A DNA stretch of 20,326 nucleotides from Clostridia bacterium (GTDB lineage: Bacteria; Bacillota_A; Clostridia; Oscillospirales; Acutalibacteraceae). Under the pieces are notes generated by a model, which was given only the letters and a program-made list of their open reading frames with translations, was not told the DNA's origin and did no database searches. The stretch's first letter is position 1; the number at the start of each line of letters is the position of its first letter. A program made the translations under genes and the position numbers. The DNA lies in assembly GCA_024699005.1 (NCBI GenBank), contig JAILQN010000102.1, positions 1-20,326 of the forward strand. The letters are read 5' to 3'. Below, in pieces: positions 7,868 to 16,138 of this stretch.

Positions 7868-8014
7868 GGAATCAGGGATCAGTGGTCAGCGGTCAGGGGA
7901 CAGATCTTCTGCCGTCAGATTACCATTCGGTATTCGCGCGGTACATTCCGACTGCTGCCGGAATCTGCCCCGCGCGCTGTCCGCTGCTTACTGTTCGCTG
8001 TCACCTGTTACCTG
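7868..8014. repeat. Heptad inverted-repeat element
   Basis: The left arm (7868-7902) is GGAATCA GGGATCA GTGGTCA GCGGTCA GGGGACA, beginning immediately after the Nudix stop codon. The right arm (7978-8012) is TGTCCGC TGCTTAC TGTTCGC TGTCACC TGTTACC and runs into TGAAAAGGAG, the Shine-Dalgarno of the next gene. CAG in the left arm and CTG in the right arm recur every 7 bases. The interior of about 75 bp holds no recognisable gene or terminator. Confidence 0.82.
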
Positions 8015-8027
8015 AAAAGGAGCCGAC

Positions 8028-9416
8028 ATGAAACACACACTTCGCGGCGTTCTTGCCGCGGTACTGACGGCGGCGATACTTGCCGCGGCGACAGTCCCCG
8101 CTTTTGCGCAGAATGCGGTCGATTATACCCTCGTCTCCCCGTACGACAGCGTGGACTGGGGCGAATGGGATTATTACAAGGCGAATCTGCACACGCACTC
8201 CACCTATTCGGACGGCGAATTCACTCTGCCCGACATGGTTGAAAAATACTACGCGCTCGGATACGATATCCTTGCAATGACCGACCACGGCGTCATCAAT
8301 CCGGGCTGGACAGAGGACAGGCAGACCTATCCCCCGTTCGACTGGGTGAACCACGTGGAGGGGCACGAGTTCAGCTATATCTATCACACCGAGGCAAAAA
8401 TGACTCAGGAAGACTATGAGCGCATCACCACGGGTTCCGACCGCGGCGGGCGCGGCATGGTCGACGTGACGGGCGGCATAGAAATGAATATGGCGGTCAT
8501 ATCCAAAACGCACGTCAACGCCTATTTCACCGAATTCGGTTCCGGCAGATGGGGCACGGAAAACGACTACGCCGGAGCCGTGGAAGGCGTTGAAAAAAGC
8601 GGCAAGGGCTACACCGTACTCAATCATGTGGGAGACTGGCTCAAATCTCACAACCACCCCGAAAGGGCGCACGATCCGGTAAACATCGCCTATTTTGCGG
8701 ATATCATGGTCAAAAATCCATCCTGTCTCGGGATGGAGATCATCAATAACACAGACCGGGTCACCCGCTCCGACCGCGCTCTGTGGGACGAGCTTCTGAG
8801 CGTGGTCATCCCGACCGGGCGCACCGTCCTCGCCTTTGCGGACGACGATTCCGAGGTGGAAAGTGATATCGGCAACAGTTACGAGATGTTCGTTCTGCCG
8901 GAAAACAACCTCGACAATGTCCGCGACGCAATGGTAAACGGCAATTTCTTCTGCTGTTCGCGCTTTGACAATACCGACGCCAACGCCCGCACCGAGGGCG
9001 AAAAAGGCGGAGCAGTACCGCTTGTGTCTGATATCGTGTGGAACGACATCGAAAACACGATCACTCTTACCTTTGCGCCGGACGCCCCCTGCGACAAGGT
9101 TACGTGGGTATCCGGCGGCGCGGATATACTGGTTCAGACCGACCCGGGTACTTCCGTGACGATCGACCTGAACGACTATGACGGCAGACTGGGCAATTAT
9201 ATAAGATTCAAGCTGAACAACAAAAACGGCGTGACCTACTCTCAGGCAATGGAGCTCCGCTACGAAGGCAGACCTGAGCCGGAGATCCCCGGCGACGCGA
9301 TCGCGAAATATCAGACGTTTTTCGGAAAGATCATCATGAGGCTGTACCAGACCAGAGCATGGGCGATCTTCAATCTTATCAAAGAGAAGATCTGGGAAAA
9401 AACGAACGGCAACTGA
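8028..9416 (+). CDS. Secreted PHP-domain metal-dependent phosphoesterase
   Basis: A 462-residue exported protein with a signal peptide at residues 1-27, cleaved after PAFA. The PHP domain starts at once: NLHTHSTYSDGE supplies H55, H57 and D62, and AMTDHG supplies H87, the usual metal ligands of the polymerase/histidinol-phosphatase fold. Later candidate ligands are in LNHVGDW, MEIINN and FADDDSE. Extracellular PHP proteins of this kind probably release phosphate from an unknown substrate outside the cell. After the catalytic domain comes a beta-rich stretch and a hydrophobic, positively charged tail (FFGKIIMRLYQ ... LIKEKIW) that could touch the membrane. AAAAGGAG lies 6 bases before the ATG. 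No terminator precedes the next promoter at 9435. Confidence 0.88.
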   Translation: MKHTLRGVLAAVLTAAILAAATVPAFAQNAVDYTLVSPYDSVDWGEWDYYKANLHTHSTYSDGEFTLPDMVEKYYALGYDILAMTDHGVINPGWTEDRQTYPPFDWVNHVEGHEFSYIYHTEAKMTQEDYERITTGSDRGGRGMVDVTGGIEMNMAVISKTHVNAYFTEFGSGRWGTENDYAGAVEGVEKSGKGYTVLNHVGDWLKSHNHPERAHDPVNIAYFADIMVKNPSCLGMEIINNTDRVTRSDRALWDELLSVVIPTGRTVLAFADDDSEVESDIGNSYEMFVLPENNLDNVRDAMVNGNFFCCSRFDNTDANARTEGEKGGAVPLVSDIVWNDIENTITLTFAPDAPCDKVTWVSGGADILVQTDPGTSVTIDLNDYDGRLGNYIRFKLNNKNGVTYSQAMELRYEGRPEPEIPGDAIAKYQTFFGKIIMRLYQTRAWAIFNLIKEKIWEKTNGN

Positions 9417-9434
9417 AATTATTTTAAAAAATTG

Positions 9435-9463
9435 TTGACAAATTAGTCAAATAATGTTAATAT
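9435..9463 (+). promoter_or_regulatory. Near-consensus sigma-A promoter with palindrome over the -35
   Basis: TTGACA (9435-9440), 17 bases, TAATAT (9458-9463); transcription should begin near 9470. TTGAC-AAATTA-GTCAA (9435-9450) is a small inverted repeat with 5-bp arms covering the -35, so a repressor could bind here. The strength suggests high expression of the secreted protein downstream. Confidence 0.8.
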
Positions 9464-9500
9464 TTTGTTGATTAAAATTCAAAGGAAAGGATTTTTCAAA

Positions 9501-10679
9501 ATGACAACTTTTAAGAAAACCCTGTCGGCGCTTCTTGCCGCGATTATGATTCTTTGTGCGATGTCTGTTGCGACCGTCGCATTCGCCGAGGACGTCGTTT
9601 ACTATGTTGACGGCAATTTCAAATTCGCCGTTATCGGCGAGGACGGCGCCGAGACTGCCAGGATAGTCAAACTCAATCCCAAGGCCGGCAACAGTATCGT
9701 ACTGCCCGTATCGGTCACCATTCCCGCCACGGATGATTCCGAAGCCAAGACCTACCTTGTAAGCGAGGTCGCGGAAGGCGTATTCGCTCCCGAGGCAGAG
9801 GGTGACGCCCTTGAGAATGATATCATAGCAGTCAGCATCGAAAAGCTGATGACCGATCCGCTCGCCGATTATGACGTCTTCGTAAACGCCTACAAAGATG
9901 CTTTTAAAGACATTGATACCGTTCTGTACTTCTACATCCCCTACGTTCTCAAAGACTTCGCCAAAGATGTCAAGACTGACGCAGCCGCAGCTCTGAGCGC
10001 GGCAGACATCTCCTCTCCGGAGCAGCTCGTCGATTATATCGCCGCCTCGTATTACAAATACACCACCGCGGTCTGCGATGCTCTCGGTCTTGATTACATC
10101 ACGGCTTACGTGCCTGTCAGCGCAATGAGCGATGAAGTCGTCAGCGCAAACAACGGCGTTCTTTACACCGGCGGCGTCAGCACTTTCTATATCAACGCCC
10201 GCGAAGCACTTGACGTTACGGCCATTCCCACTACCCTTCTCGTAGTTCCCAAGGGCAAAACTGAGTATGCCGTCAACAGCGGCACAGAGAGGATCTCCGG
10301 CTATGCTTTCACCAACAGGACCGTTGATAAGCTCGGTATCCCCGAGTCTGTAAAGACCTTCGGCAAAGGCACCTACGCAGAAGGCGATGCGGCGCCCGCA
10401 GAGCATAACACCTTTGATACCGCTACCGTCAAATACGTCGAGAACAGGTCCAAAGAGTTCACGGCTATCGAAGCGAGCGGACTTATCAAAGCTGGTATCG
10501 AAGTTTACTCCGTTGATGATTTCGGTTTCAAAGAGTACGTAGAGGACAACGGCGGCACGTACACCGCTGCAGAGAAGACCAGGATAGAGGAAGCTTCCAG
10601 CGTCCTTCAGAGACTGGCTGAGTTCTTCAGCAAGATCGTCACCTTCTTCAAACAGCTTCTTGAGAGGATCAAAGGCTGA
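9501..10679 (+). CDS. Secreted protein of unknown function with amphipathic C-terminal tail
   Basis: A 392-residue protein. The start is ATG 9501 with AAAGGAAAGGA ending about 9 bases before it; the longer frame from TTG 9465 overlaps the promoter and is rejected. Residues 1-29 are a signal peptide (basic TTFKKT, hydrophobic core, AFA cleavage). The body is acidic and Ala/Val/Asp-rich with few Cys. A middle region (LVVPKGKTEYA ... ISGYAFTNRTVDKLGIPESV) resembles one or two units of BspA-type leucine-rich repeats (LRR_5), seen in surface proteins of gut Firmicutes. The last about 25 residues, LAEFFSKIVTFFKQLLERI, form an amphipathic basic helix that could hold the protein to the membrane or wall. 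It has its own strong promoter and a hairpin after it, so it is a single-gene unit. No enzymatic motif was recognised. Confidence 0.82.
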   Translation: MTTFKKTLSALLAAIMILCAMSVATVAFAEDVVYYVDGNFKFAVIGEDGAETARIVKLNPKAGNSIVLPVSVTIPATDDSEAKTYLVSEVAEGVFAPEAEGDALENDIIAVSIEKLMTDPLADYDVFVNAYKDAFKDIDTVLYFYIPYVLKDFAKDVKTDAAAALSAADISSPEQLVDYIAASYYKYTTAVCDALGLDYITAYVPVSAMSDEVVSANNGVLYTGGVSTFYINAREALDVTAIPTTLLVVPKGKTEYAVNSGTERISGYAFTNRTVDKLGIPESVKTFGKGTYAEGDAAPAEHNTFDTATVKYVENRSKEFTAIEASGLIKAGIEVYSVDDFGFKEYVEDNGGTYTAAEKTRIEEASSVLQRLAEFFSKIVTFFKQLLERIKG

Positions 10680-10720
10680 TTTACAGGTTATTACTCTGTA
10701 AGATTCCGCACATAATATTC

Positions 10721-10747
10721 CGGCGATCCGTTTAAAACGGGTCGCCG
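10721..10747 (+). terminator. Rho-independent-like terminator hairpin
   Basis: The stem CGGCGATCCG (10721-10730) pairs with CGGGTCGCCG (10738-10747), with one G-U pair and a TTTAAAA loop, followed by AAATATATATCTTT. The stem is GC-rich, but the T-tract is poor. It lies 41 bases past the stop codon of the secreted protein. Confidence 0.65.
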
Positions 10748-10765
10748 AAATATATATCTTTGATA

Positions 10766-10794
10766 TTGAAAAAACGAAATAATAATGTTATACT
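10766..10794 (+). promoter_or_regulatory. Sigma-A promoter of the lipoprotein-metA operon
   Basis: TTGAAA (10766-10771), 17-base spacer, TATACT (10789-10794). The predicted transcript start is near 10801, giving a leader of about 34 bases that carries GGGGA ahead of ATG 10835. The leader is too short for a SAM riboswitch or T-box, although a methionine gene lies downstream. Confidence 0.78.
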
Positions 10795-10834
10795 TATTAT
10801 TCAATAAAGTATTTTAATATGGGGAAATATAAGT

Positions 10835-13123
10835 ATGCGAGACAGCAAAAGGTGCGGCTTTCCGGCGCGGACGTTCGTTCTTGCCGCGCTCTGTCTGTGT
10901 CTTTGTTTCGCACTCTCCTCCTGCTCGCCTGCCGCGTCCGGTACAAGTTACGTACAGACCCCTGTCACGGTATTGCCGTCCGCCGCGAGGACGGAGCACC
11001 ACTCCCCCGGCACGAAAAGAGCGGTCATAGCGCAATCGGATTACTTAAGCTTTGAAATAGACGAGACGACGGGGTGTCCGATAATAAAGGACGACTCGAC
11101 CGGCAGGCAATTCAGGGCGCTGCCGGTCGACGAAAACGAATACGCCGCCGTGCTTGAGATCAGCCTGCTCACCGAAAACGGCTTGTATATCCTGAATTCA
11201 TCCGACAATTCCGCTGTTTTCGGAGGTGTAAAAATCACTCCGGCGGCAAACGGCTGTTCGGTGACCTACACCCTATCGGATTCGAAATCTACCGCAGACA
11301 AACTGCCGGAGGAACTCGCCGAGGGCGATATACGCGCGACTCTGACGCTGGATTATTCACTCGCCGGGCAGACCCTCAGGGTCAGTTCCGACATCTCCGC
11401 AGCAAAAACCGCGCCGGGAGCAAGGATAATCTCCGTCACCCTGCTGCCTTATTTCGGCTCCTCGCTTCGCCCGGCTGACGGCGATTATATCCTGTTGCCG
11501 GACAATTCCGGCGCCATACTGCGCTCCAATACCGATCTGACAGAGGACGAACTGCTGTTCGACGTCTACGGCGCGGATCCGTTCGTGCCGGTGCAGGGCG
11601 GAGCAAGAGCATACCTGCCCTGTTTCGGCGTAAAATCCGGAACTTCCGCGTTCGCCGCAGTCATAACCGAAGGGGATGCGCTCTCGCATATCCACGCAAA
11701 CGCCGCGACCGGCTCTTCCCCTGCGCGGGCTTACGCTTCTTTCGACATAATCAGGACCGCGGCGGACGACGCAAAGGGCAGACTTTATACCGGCAGCGCC
11801 TACGACGGCAGGATCGGCATGGCTTTCAAGTTTTTATCGGAAGACAACGCGAATTACTCCGGTATGGCGATCGCCTCCCGCGAGGAACTGATACATATGG
11901 GTTATCTGCCGGCCGATCTCAGCTCCGCCTCCGGTGCGATCGATATGACGGTCACGACCGTAGGATCATATGACGGCGAAACTTTCTGCTCTGCGGAAAA
12001 TACCCAGAACCTTGTCTCATCGCTTCTGGGCAGGGGCATAAGCCGTGTTTCGCTCTATTACAGAGGCGCGCTTACCGGCGGTCTTTCACAGAACGAACTG
12101 TATTCAGCCGGCTTCAGACTGTCTCTCGGAGGTTCGGGAAAACTGAAGGATCTGCACGAGTTCATGCGTTCGCGCTCCTGCCCGCTGTATCTCGGCGCGG
12201 AAGCAATTCTCGCGGTTAAGGGTATTCGGGATTCCCGCGCCGTTTACGATATTTTCGGAAACAGAGCCTACGGCGCGATACTCGATCCGCTGTCCGGCTA
12301 TCCGTCAGGCGGGGCAAGGCTCTCCGTAAGAGTCGGGGCTGCCGCTGCCGCGCAGGAGAGTCAGATCAGTCCATCGCTCTATCCCGGCACCGGGACTATA
12401 CGCGCCGGACTAGCCTCCGTTTCTGCTGTAAACGAAATCTTCGATTCCGTGACAAACGAAAAATACTTCAAGAACTCCGACGGACTGCTGTTCTCGGATC
12501 TCGGCAGGATACTCTCTTCGTACGGGGACACCGACCGGCAGACCGCTGCTGCCATAACCGGTGAGATGCTTACCCGCTTTGCGGAGACGGGGACCTATTC
12601 CCTTACAGGCGCGAACGCCTACGCTCTTGCCCACGCGGCAGCCGTGACCGGGCTCGGCTTTGATACTCAGTACACCGAAAGCGCCGCATACGAGCCGGTC
12701 CCCTTCGCAGAGATCATCCTGCACGGCAGGATCGCCTATTCCGGCAATCCCGTGGACGCCGCAGCTCCGCTGTACCGTTTCGATATGCTGCAGGCCATAG
12801 AGTACGGCGCGCTGCCATCTTTCATGTGGGTGTGGAGCGACAAATCGGCTTACTCATATACATATTATCAGCAGTCCGACCTTATGCCCGTCATCGCGGA
12901 GTATTATTCGACTGCGAATGAGATACTCTCCGACCTCGCCGGGCGTGGGATCATCCGGCATGAAAGGGTCCTGAACAGTTCGGACGGCGGAGCGCTGACC
13001 GGCGTATACAAAACTTCCTACTCCGGCGGCGCATGCGTGTACGTGAATTACAACCCGACTCCCGTCACTACAGCCGACAACGTAGTGGTCGGGGCCTATG
13101 ACTGCGTAAGAATAGACAGGTGA
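10835..13123 (+). CDS. DUF5696-like lipoprotein
   Basis: A 762-residue exported lipoprotein. A long signal peptide ends in the lipobox ALSSC, with C30 as the lipidated residue. The next part (YLSFEIDETTGCPIIKDD, then a beta-rich stretch) has the pattern of DUF5696 proteins: an N-terminal beta-sandwich that begins with a 'substrate or cofactor is/was in contact with' type motif of the form x-E-x-D-x3-G and a later barrel-like region. Members of that family are large secreted proteins often found near sugar ABC transporters in Firmicutes; their activity is unproven, though a glycosidase-like fold has been suspected. The assignment is from memory of the family pattern, and I cannot run a profile search. 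The gene opens a transcript that continues into the MetA gene 6 bases later, an odd pairing of a surface protein with methionine biosynthesis. Confidence 0.8.
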   Translation: MRDSKRCGFPARTFVLAALCLCLCFALSSCSPAASGTSYVQTPVTVLPSAARTEHHSPGTKRAVIAQSDYLSFEIDETTGCPIIKDDSTGRQFRALPVDENEYAAVLEISLLTENGLYILNSSDNSAVFGGVKITPAANGCSVTYTLSDSKSTADKLPEELAEGDIRATLTLDYSLAGQTLRVSSDISAAKTAPGARIISVTLLPYFGSSLRPADGDYILLPDNSGAILRSNTDLTEDELLFDVYGADPFVPVQGGARAYLPCFGVKSGTSAFAAVITEGDALSHIHANAATGSSPARAYASFDIIRTAADDAKGRLYTGSAYDGRIGMAFKFLSEDNANYSGMAIASREELIHMGYLPADLSSASGAIDMTVTTVGSYDGETFCSAENTQNLVSSLLGRGISRVSLYYRGALTGGLSQNELYSAGFRLSLGGSGKLKDLHEFMRSRSCPLYLGAEAILAVKGIRDSRAVYDIFGNRAYGAILDPLSGYPSGGARLSVRVGAAAAAQESQISPSLYPGTGTIRAGLASVSAVNEIFDSVTNEKYFKNSDGLLFSDLGRILSSYGDTDRQTAAAITGEMLTRFAETGTYSLTGANAYALAHAAAVTGLGFDTQYTESAAYEPVPFAEIILHGRIAYSGNPVDAAAPLYRFDMLQAIEYGALPSFMWVWSDKSAYSYTYYQQSDLMPVIAEYYSTANEILSDLAGRGIIRHERVLNSSDGGALTGVYKTSYSGGACVYVNYNPTPVTTADNVVVGAYDCVRIDR

Positions 13124-13129
13124 GAGAAT

Positions 13130-14044
13130 ATGCCCATCAGAATAGCCAACGATCTGCCCGCAAGAGGCGCTCTGGAGAACGAGAACATCTTCGTGATGAC
13201 GGAGAACCGCGCCGACACGCAGGATATCCGTCCGCTGAAGATCGTGCTCCTTAACCTGATGCCCACAAAAATAGAGACGGAAACACAGTTTCTGCGTCTG
13301 CTGTCCAACACTCCTCTGCAGATAGATATAGAGCTGCTGCAGACTGCCACTCACCGGGGCACCCACGTTTCCAGCGAGCATCTTATAAAATTCTACAAGA
13401 CTTTTGACGATATCCGAGACCGCAGGTTTGACGGTATGATCGTCACCGGCGCGCCGGTGGAGCAGCTGGAATTCGAGGACGTGGATTACTGGGACGAGCT
13501 CTGCTCCATCTTCGACTGGGCGGACAAAAACGTATATTCCTCCTTCCACGTATGCTGGGGGGCGCAGGCGGGGCTTTACCACCGCTACGGGCTGCAGAAG
13601 CACCGTATGCCGAAAAAGATCTCCGGCGTGTTCGAGCATATCCCGCTGGATCTGTATCATCCGCTGATGCGCGGCTTTGACGACGGTTACCGCGTACCGC
13701 ACTCACGTTATACAGAGACACTTATGTCGGAAGTGGCGATGATACACGACCTGCAGGTGCTGTCCTACTCCGAAGAGGCAGGCGTGCAACTCATCTCCGA
13801 CATGGCATGCCGCAACTTTTACTCCACAGGACACTGGGAGTACGACCGGGACACCCTGGCGCGGGAATACCGCCGCGATCTTGAAAAAGGGTTGAACCCC
13901 GACGTACCCGCTCACTACTTCCCGGATGACGACCCGAACGAAACTCCCGCCGTGACCTGGCGCAGCGCCGGGACCCTGCTTTTTACAAACTGGGTGAATT
14001 ATTTCGTCTATCAGAAGACGCCCTACGACCTTGCAAATTTATAA
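13130..14044 (+). CDS. metAA: Homoserine O-acetyltransferase (MetA family)
   Basis: A 304-residue cytoplasmic enzyme that activates homoserine with an acyl group from CoA, the first committed step of methionine synthesis. The catalytic triad matches E. coli MetA numbering exactly: C142 in HVCWGAQAG, H235 and E237 in STGHWEYD. Residue 111 is Glu (GAPVEQLEF). In this family Glu at 111 is associated with acetyl-CoA use, as in Bacillus MetA, and Gly with succinyl-CoA, as in E. coli, so the product is predicted to be O-acetyl-homoserine (EC 2.3.1.31). AGGTGAG overlaps the stop codon of the lipoprotein gene and serves as Shine-Dalgarno, which ties the two into one operon. No other methionine gene is in the window. 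Confidence 0.95.
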   Translation: MPIRIANDLPARGALENENIFVMTENRADTQDIRPLKIVLLNLMPTKIETETQFLRLLSNTPLQIDIELLQTATHRGTHVSSEHLIKFYKTFDDIRDRRFDGMIVTGAPVEQLEFEDVDYWDELCSIFDWADKNVYSSFHVCWGAQAGLYHRYGLQKHRMPKKISGVFEHIPLDLYHPLMRGFDDGYRVPHSRYTETLMSEVAMIHDLQVLSYSEEAGVQLISDMACRNFYSTGHWEYDRDTLAREYRRDLEKGLNPDVPAHYFPDDDPNETPAVTWRSAGTLLFTNWVNYFVYQKTPYDLANL

Positions 14045-14095
14045 GCGGACAGCGGACAGCTGATATGGTTCCGATCATATACTGATCAAAAACCT
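14045..14095. repeat. Partial heptad element: left arm plus core
   Basis: Directly after the metAA stop codon come GCGGACA GCGGACA GCTGATA (14045-14065), then GGTTC (14067-14071) and GATCAAAAACCT (14084-14095). The last two match the ends of the core shared by the elements at 15478 and 16139. There is no right arm; the next gene's ATG follows at 14097. This reads as a shortened third copy. Confidence 0.6.
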
Positions 14096-14096
14096 T

Positions 14097-14684
14097 ATGA
14101 TCTCAAAACCCGATATGAACAATGAACAACCGGATGCTTTCCCCGTAAGCGACAGTGTGAAAGGCGTCAGAAATTCCGACGATATCAAAATACTGGTCTG
14201 CTACGCCATTTGCGGAGCAGGCGCGCCGACGCCGCGCAGGGTCTGTCTCAACGCTCTGTACCGTGACGGAGTCGCCAATTATTTTGAAATAAACAGCGCG
14301 CTGGATGAACTGGCGGCAGCGGGAGCGCTGAATATCGGCACCGTTGACGGCGAGGATATGTTCACCGCTGCGGAAGGCGCCGAGAATATCGCTGCCGGAC
14401 TTACGGACGAACTGTCTGATTACGTAAAGGAAAAGGCGCTGAAGGCTCTGAAAAAAGGTCTTGACACCGACAGGCGCCTGAAGGAGAATACCGTTTCCGT
14501 AAAATCGGACGGCTCGGGCGGAGCGCTGCTCGACATAACCATGTACTCCGACGCTGCAAAGACAAAGGAGTTGCTTTCTCTCAGACTCAGCGTTGCGAAT
14601 ACTCAGCAGGCGGAGGAACTTGAGCGAGCGTTTCTGAACGATCCGACAAAACTTTATGAGGGAATAATAAACGCTCTGACCTGA
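14097..14684 (+). CDS. DUF4364 family protein (winged-helix type)
   Basis: A 195-residue cytoplasmic protein. After a polar N-terminus, NSDDIKILVCYAICGAGAPTPRRVCLNAL followed by GVANYFEINSALDELAAAGAL (quoted in two separate parts of the same helical domain) has the helix-turn-helix spacing and YFxxNxALxxLxxxG(A/L)L pattern of DUF4364, a small family found in Clostridia and predicted to be winged-helix DNA-binding regulators. The C-terminal part is a helix-strand region with AAKTKELLSLRLSV. No target is known for the family. The start at ATG 14097 has no clear Shine-Dalgarno, being preceded by the heptad core; ATG 14115 is the alternative and is equally poor. It lies 52 bases after metAA and 19 bases before the HAD gene, so all are likely on one transcript. 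Confidence 0.8.
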   Translation: MISKPDMNNEQPDAFPVSDSVKGVRNSDDIKILVCYAICGAGAPTPRRVCLNALYRDGVANYFEINSALDELAAAGALNIGTVDGEDMFTAAEGAENIAAGLTDELSDYVKEKALKALKKGLDTDRRLKENTVSVKSDGSGGALLDITMYSDAAKTKELLSLRLSVANTQQAEELERAFLNDPTKLYEGIINALT

Positions 14685-14703
14685 ACAGCGGAAAGGAACG
14701 GAC

Positions 14704-15477
14704 ATGAACAAGCCCTACGCAGTATTTCTGGATATCGACGGCACGCTATACGTCCACGGGGCTGTGCCGGAGGAAAACATCACCGCAATCAGGGACGCGC
14801 GCCGCATGGGGCATTTCGTGTTCATAAACACCGCGCGCTCCCACGCCGCAATCCCCGACAGTCTTATGCGGGCGATCAGTGTTGACGGGATCGTGGCAGG
14901 CATCGGCACCGATCTGCATCTGGGAAGCGAGCAGCTGTTCCTGCACACTCTGACCATAGGTCAGCTCAAAGAAATAACCGCCCGTCTCATGCTGTACACG
15001 GACGAACGGGATGTTGTTTACGAGGGTGTTGACTATAATCTGCGCTTCCGCCCCGAATATAAGCGCGACAGGACTTTTACCCTGCGGTCGCCGAAGGAAT
15101 TTGACGGGATATACAGGAACGCGAAGATCTGCAAGATGTTTGTGAAAGACGGTCTTACCCCGGATGAGTTCGATTATTTTTCAAAAGAATATACAGTCTT
15201 TACTCACAGGACCTATTCCGAGTTTGTTCCCAAAGGATTCAGCAAGGCGCAGGGCATGCTGAAAATGCTCAGGGCTATAAACGTGCCGGTGGAGCGCTGT
15301 ATCTGCATGGGCGACTCCGCCAACGATGCGGATATGCTCGCCGCCGCAGGGATAAGCGTCGCGATGGGCGACGCGATCCCGGAGATAAAACAGATGTGCG
15401 ATCACGTCTCCGCCGACGCAGCGGACGCCGGGGTCGGAAAAGCAATAAGGGAGCTTATTCCCGGCATGAAAAGTTAA
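14704..15477 (+). CDS. Cof-type HAD-IIB phosphatase
   Basis: A 257-residue cytoplasmic haloacid-dehalogenase-superfamily hydrolase that probably dephosphorylates sugar phosphates or similar small metabolites. Motif I is FLDIDGTLY, with nucleophile D10 and acid/base D12. Motif II is INTARS; motif III is the Lys of GFSKAQG (K181); motif IV is GDSANDADM, with D204 and D208 binding Mg2+. The IIB cap domain lies between motifs II and III. The length fits Cof/YidA proteins. GGAAAGGAACGG precedes the ATG at good spacing. It is the last gene of the operon; a heptad element follows its stop and separates it from convergent nrdR. Substrates in this family are broad, so no specific one is proposed. Confidence 0.93.
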   Translation: MNKPYAVFLDIDGTLYVHGAVPEENITAIRDARRMGHFVFINTARSHAAIPDSLMRAISVDGIVAGIGTDLHLGSEQLFLHTLTIGQLKEITARLMLYTDERDVVYEGVDYNLRFRPEYKRDRTFTLRSPKEFDGIYRNAKICKMFVKDGLTPDEFDYFSKEYTVFTHRTYSEFVPKGFSKAQGMLKMLRAINVPVERCICMGDSANDADMLAAAGISVAMGDAIPEIKQMCDHVSADAADAGVGKAIRELIPGMKS

Positions 15478-15587
15478 AAGTCAGGGGCAGAAGTTGCGGT
15501 TCATTTTGCTTCGCAAAATATATTAATATGATCAAAACCTATTTAACTTCTCTTTCCTCTCTCCAAACTCCTCACTTCAATTCCCGA
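15478..15587. repeat. Heptad element with conserved core (copy A)
   Basis: It fills the whole gap between two convergent stop codons. The left arm (15478-15495) is AG-type but irregular in phase. The core holds GCGGTTCATTTTGCT (15496-15510) and GATCAAAACCT (15530-15540). In the right arm (15544-15587) CT recurs in phase at 15547, 15561, 15568 and 15575. Base order is nearly the same as in the copy at 16139-16254. Confidence 0.75.
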
Positions 15588-15588
15588 T

Positions 15589-16059
15589 TCAGTCCTCGAC
15601 TTTGGACTGCAGAAGAGGCCTCAACTCGTCCATGAACGAATTAATATCTCTGAACTGCCTGTAGACGGATGCGAAGCGGACGTATGCGACCTCGTCTATC
15701 TTCTTGAGTTTTTCCATGGCAAGCTCGCCGATCTTGACCGAGGACACCTCACGGTCGATGGAGGACTGCAGCTCCGTTTCGATCTCGTCCACCGCTCTCT
15801 CAAGCACCTCGTAGGGAACGGGACGCTTCTCACAGGCCCGGAGGAAACCGTGCATAAGCTTTTCCCGGTCGAAGGCCTCTCTGGATTTGTCCTTCTTGAT
15901 AACGACTATCGGCAGCGTCTCGACCGTCTCGTAAGTAGTAAAGCGCTTTCTGCAATCCTGGTTAAGGCACTCACGGCGGCGGCGGATCTTCTCCCCCTCG
16001 TCTGTCGGGCGCGAATCTATAACCTTGCTCTCTGTAAAACCGCAAAACGGACATTTCAT
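15589..16059 (-). CDS. nrdR: Transcriptional repressor NrdR
   Basis: A 156-residue zinc-finger/ATP-cone repressor that senses dATP/ATP and represses ribonucleotide reductase genes. The N-terminal zinc ribbon has C3 and C6 (MKCPFCG) and C31 and C36 (CLNQDC), with the family motif RRRREC ... RFTTYE. The ATP-cone follows from about residue 49 (PIVVIKKD) to the [14 protein letters not shown] end signature. The length equals the family's usual 150-160. The start is set by the zinc-ribbon MKCPFCG at 16059 and by AAGGTG 8 bases upstream; the longer frame to TTG 16122 runs into the -35 box and is rejected. Its own promoter is clear. No nrd gene lies in the window, so targets are elsewhere. Confidence 0.97.
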   Translation of the reverse strand: MKCPFCGFTESKVIDSRPTDEGEKIRRRRECLNQDCRKRFTTYETVETLPIVVIKKDKSREAFDREKLMHGFLRACEKRPVPYEVLERAVDEIETELQSSIDREVSSVKIGELAMEKLKKIDEVAYVRFASVYRQFRDINSFMDELRPLLQSKVED

Positions 16060-16093
16060 AGTATTATCACCTTTTTTAATATAAACTTTATAA

Positions 16094-16122
16094 ATTTTAG
16101 CACAACGCTTTTCATTTTTCAA
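16094..16122 (-). promoter_or_regulatory. Sigma-A promoter of nrdR
   Basis: On the minus strand, TTGAAA (16122-16117), 17-base spacer, TAAAAT (16099-16094). The transcript would start near 16087, about 28 bases before the ATG, with AAGGTG in the leader. Confidence 0.8.
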
Positions 16123-16138
16123 GTAAAATTCTTTTTTA

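Noticed and set aside
9465..9500. Upstream TTG start for the secreted protein
   Set aside because: It overlaps the promoter and would put a Shine-Dalgarno inside the coding sequence; ATG 9501 gives a normal signal peptide.
10795..10834. SAM riboswitch or T-box before the metA operon
   Set aside because: The leader is only about 34 bases and has no room for such a structure.
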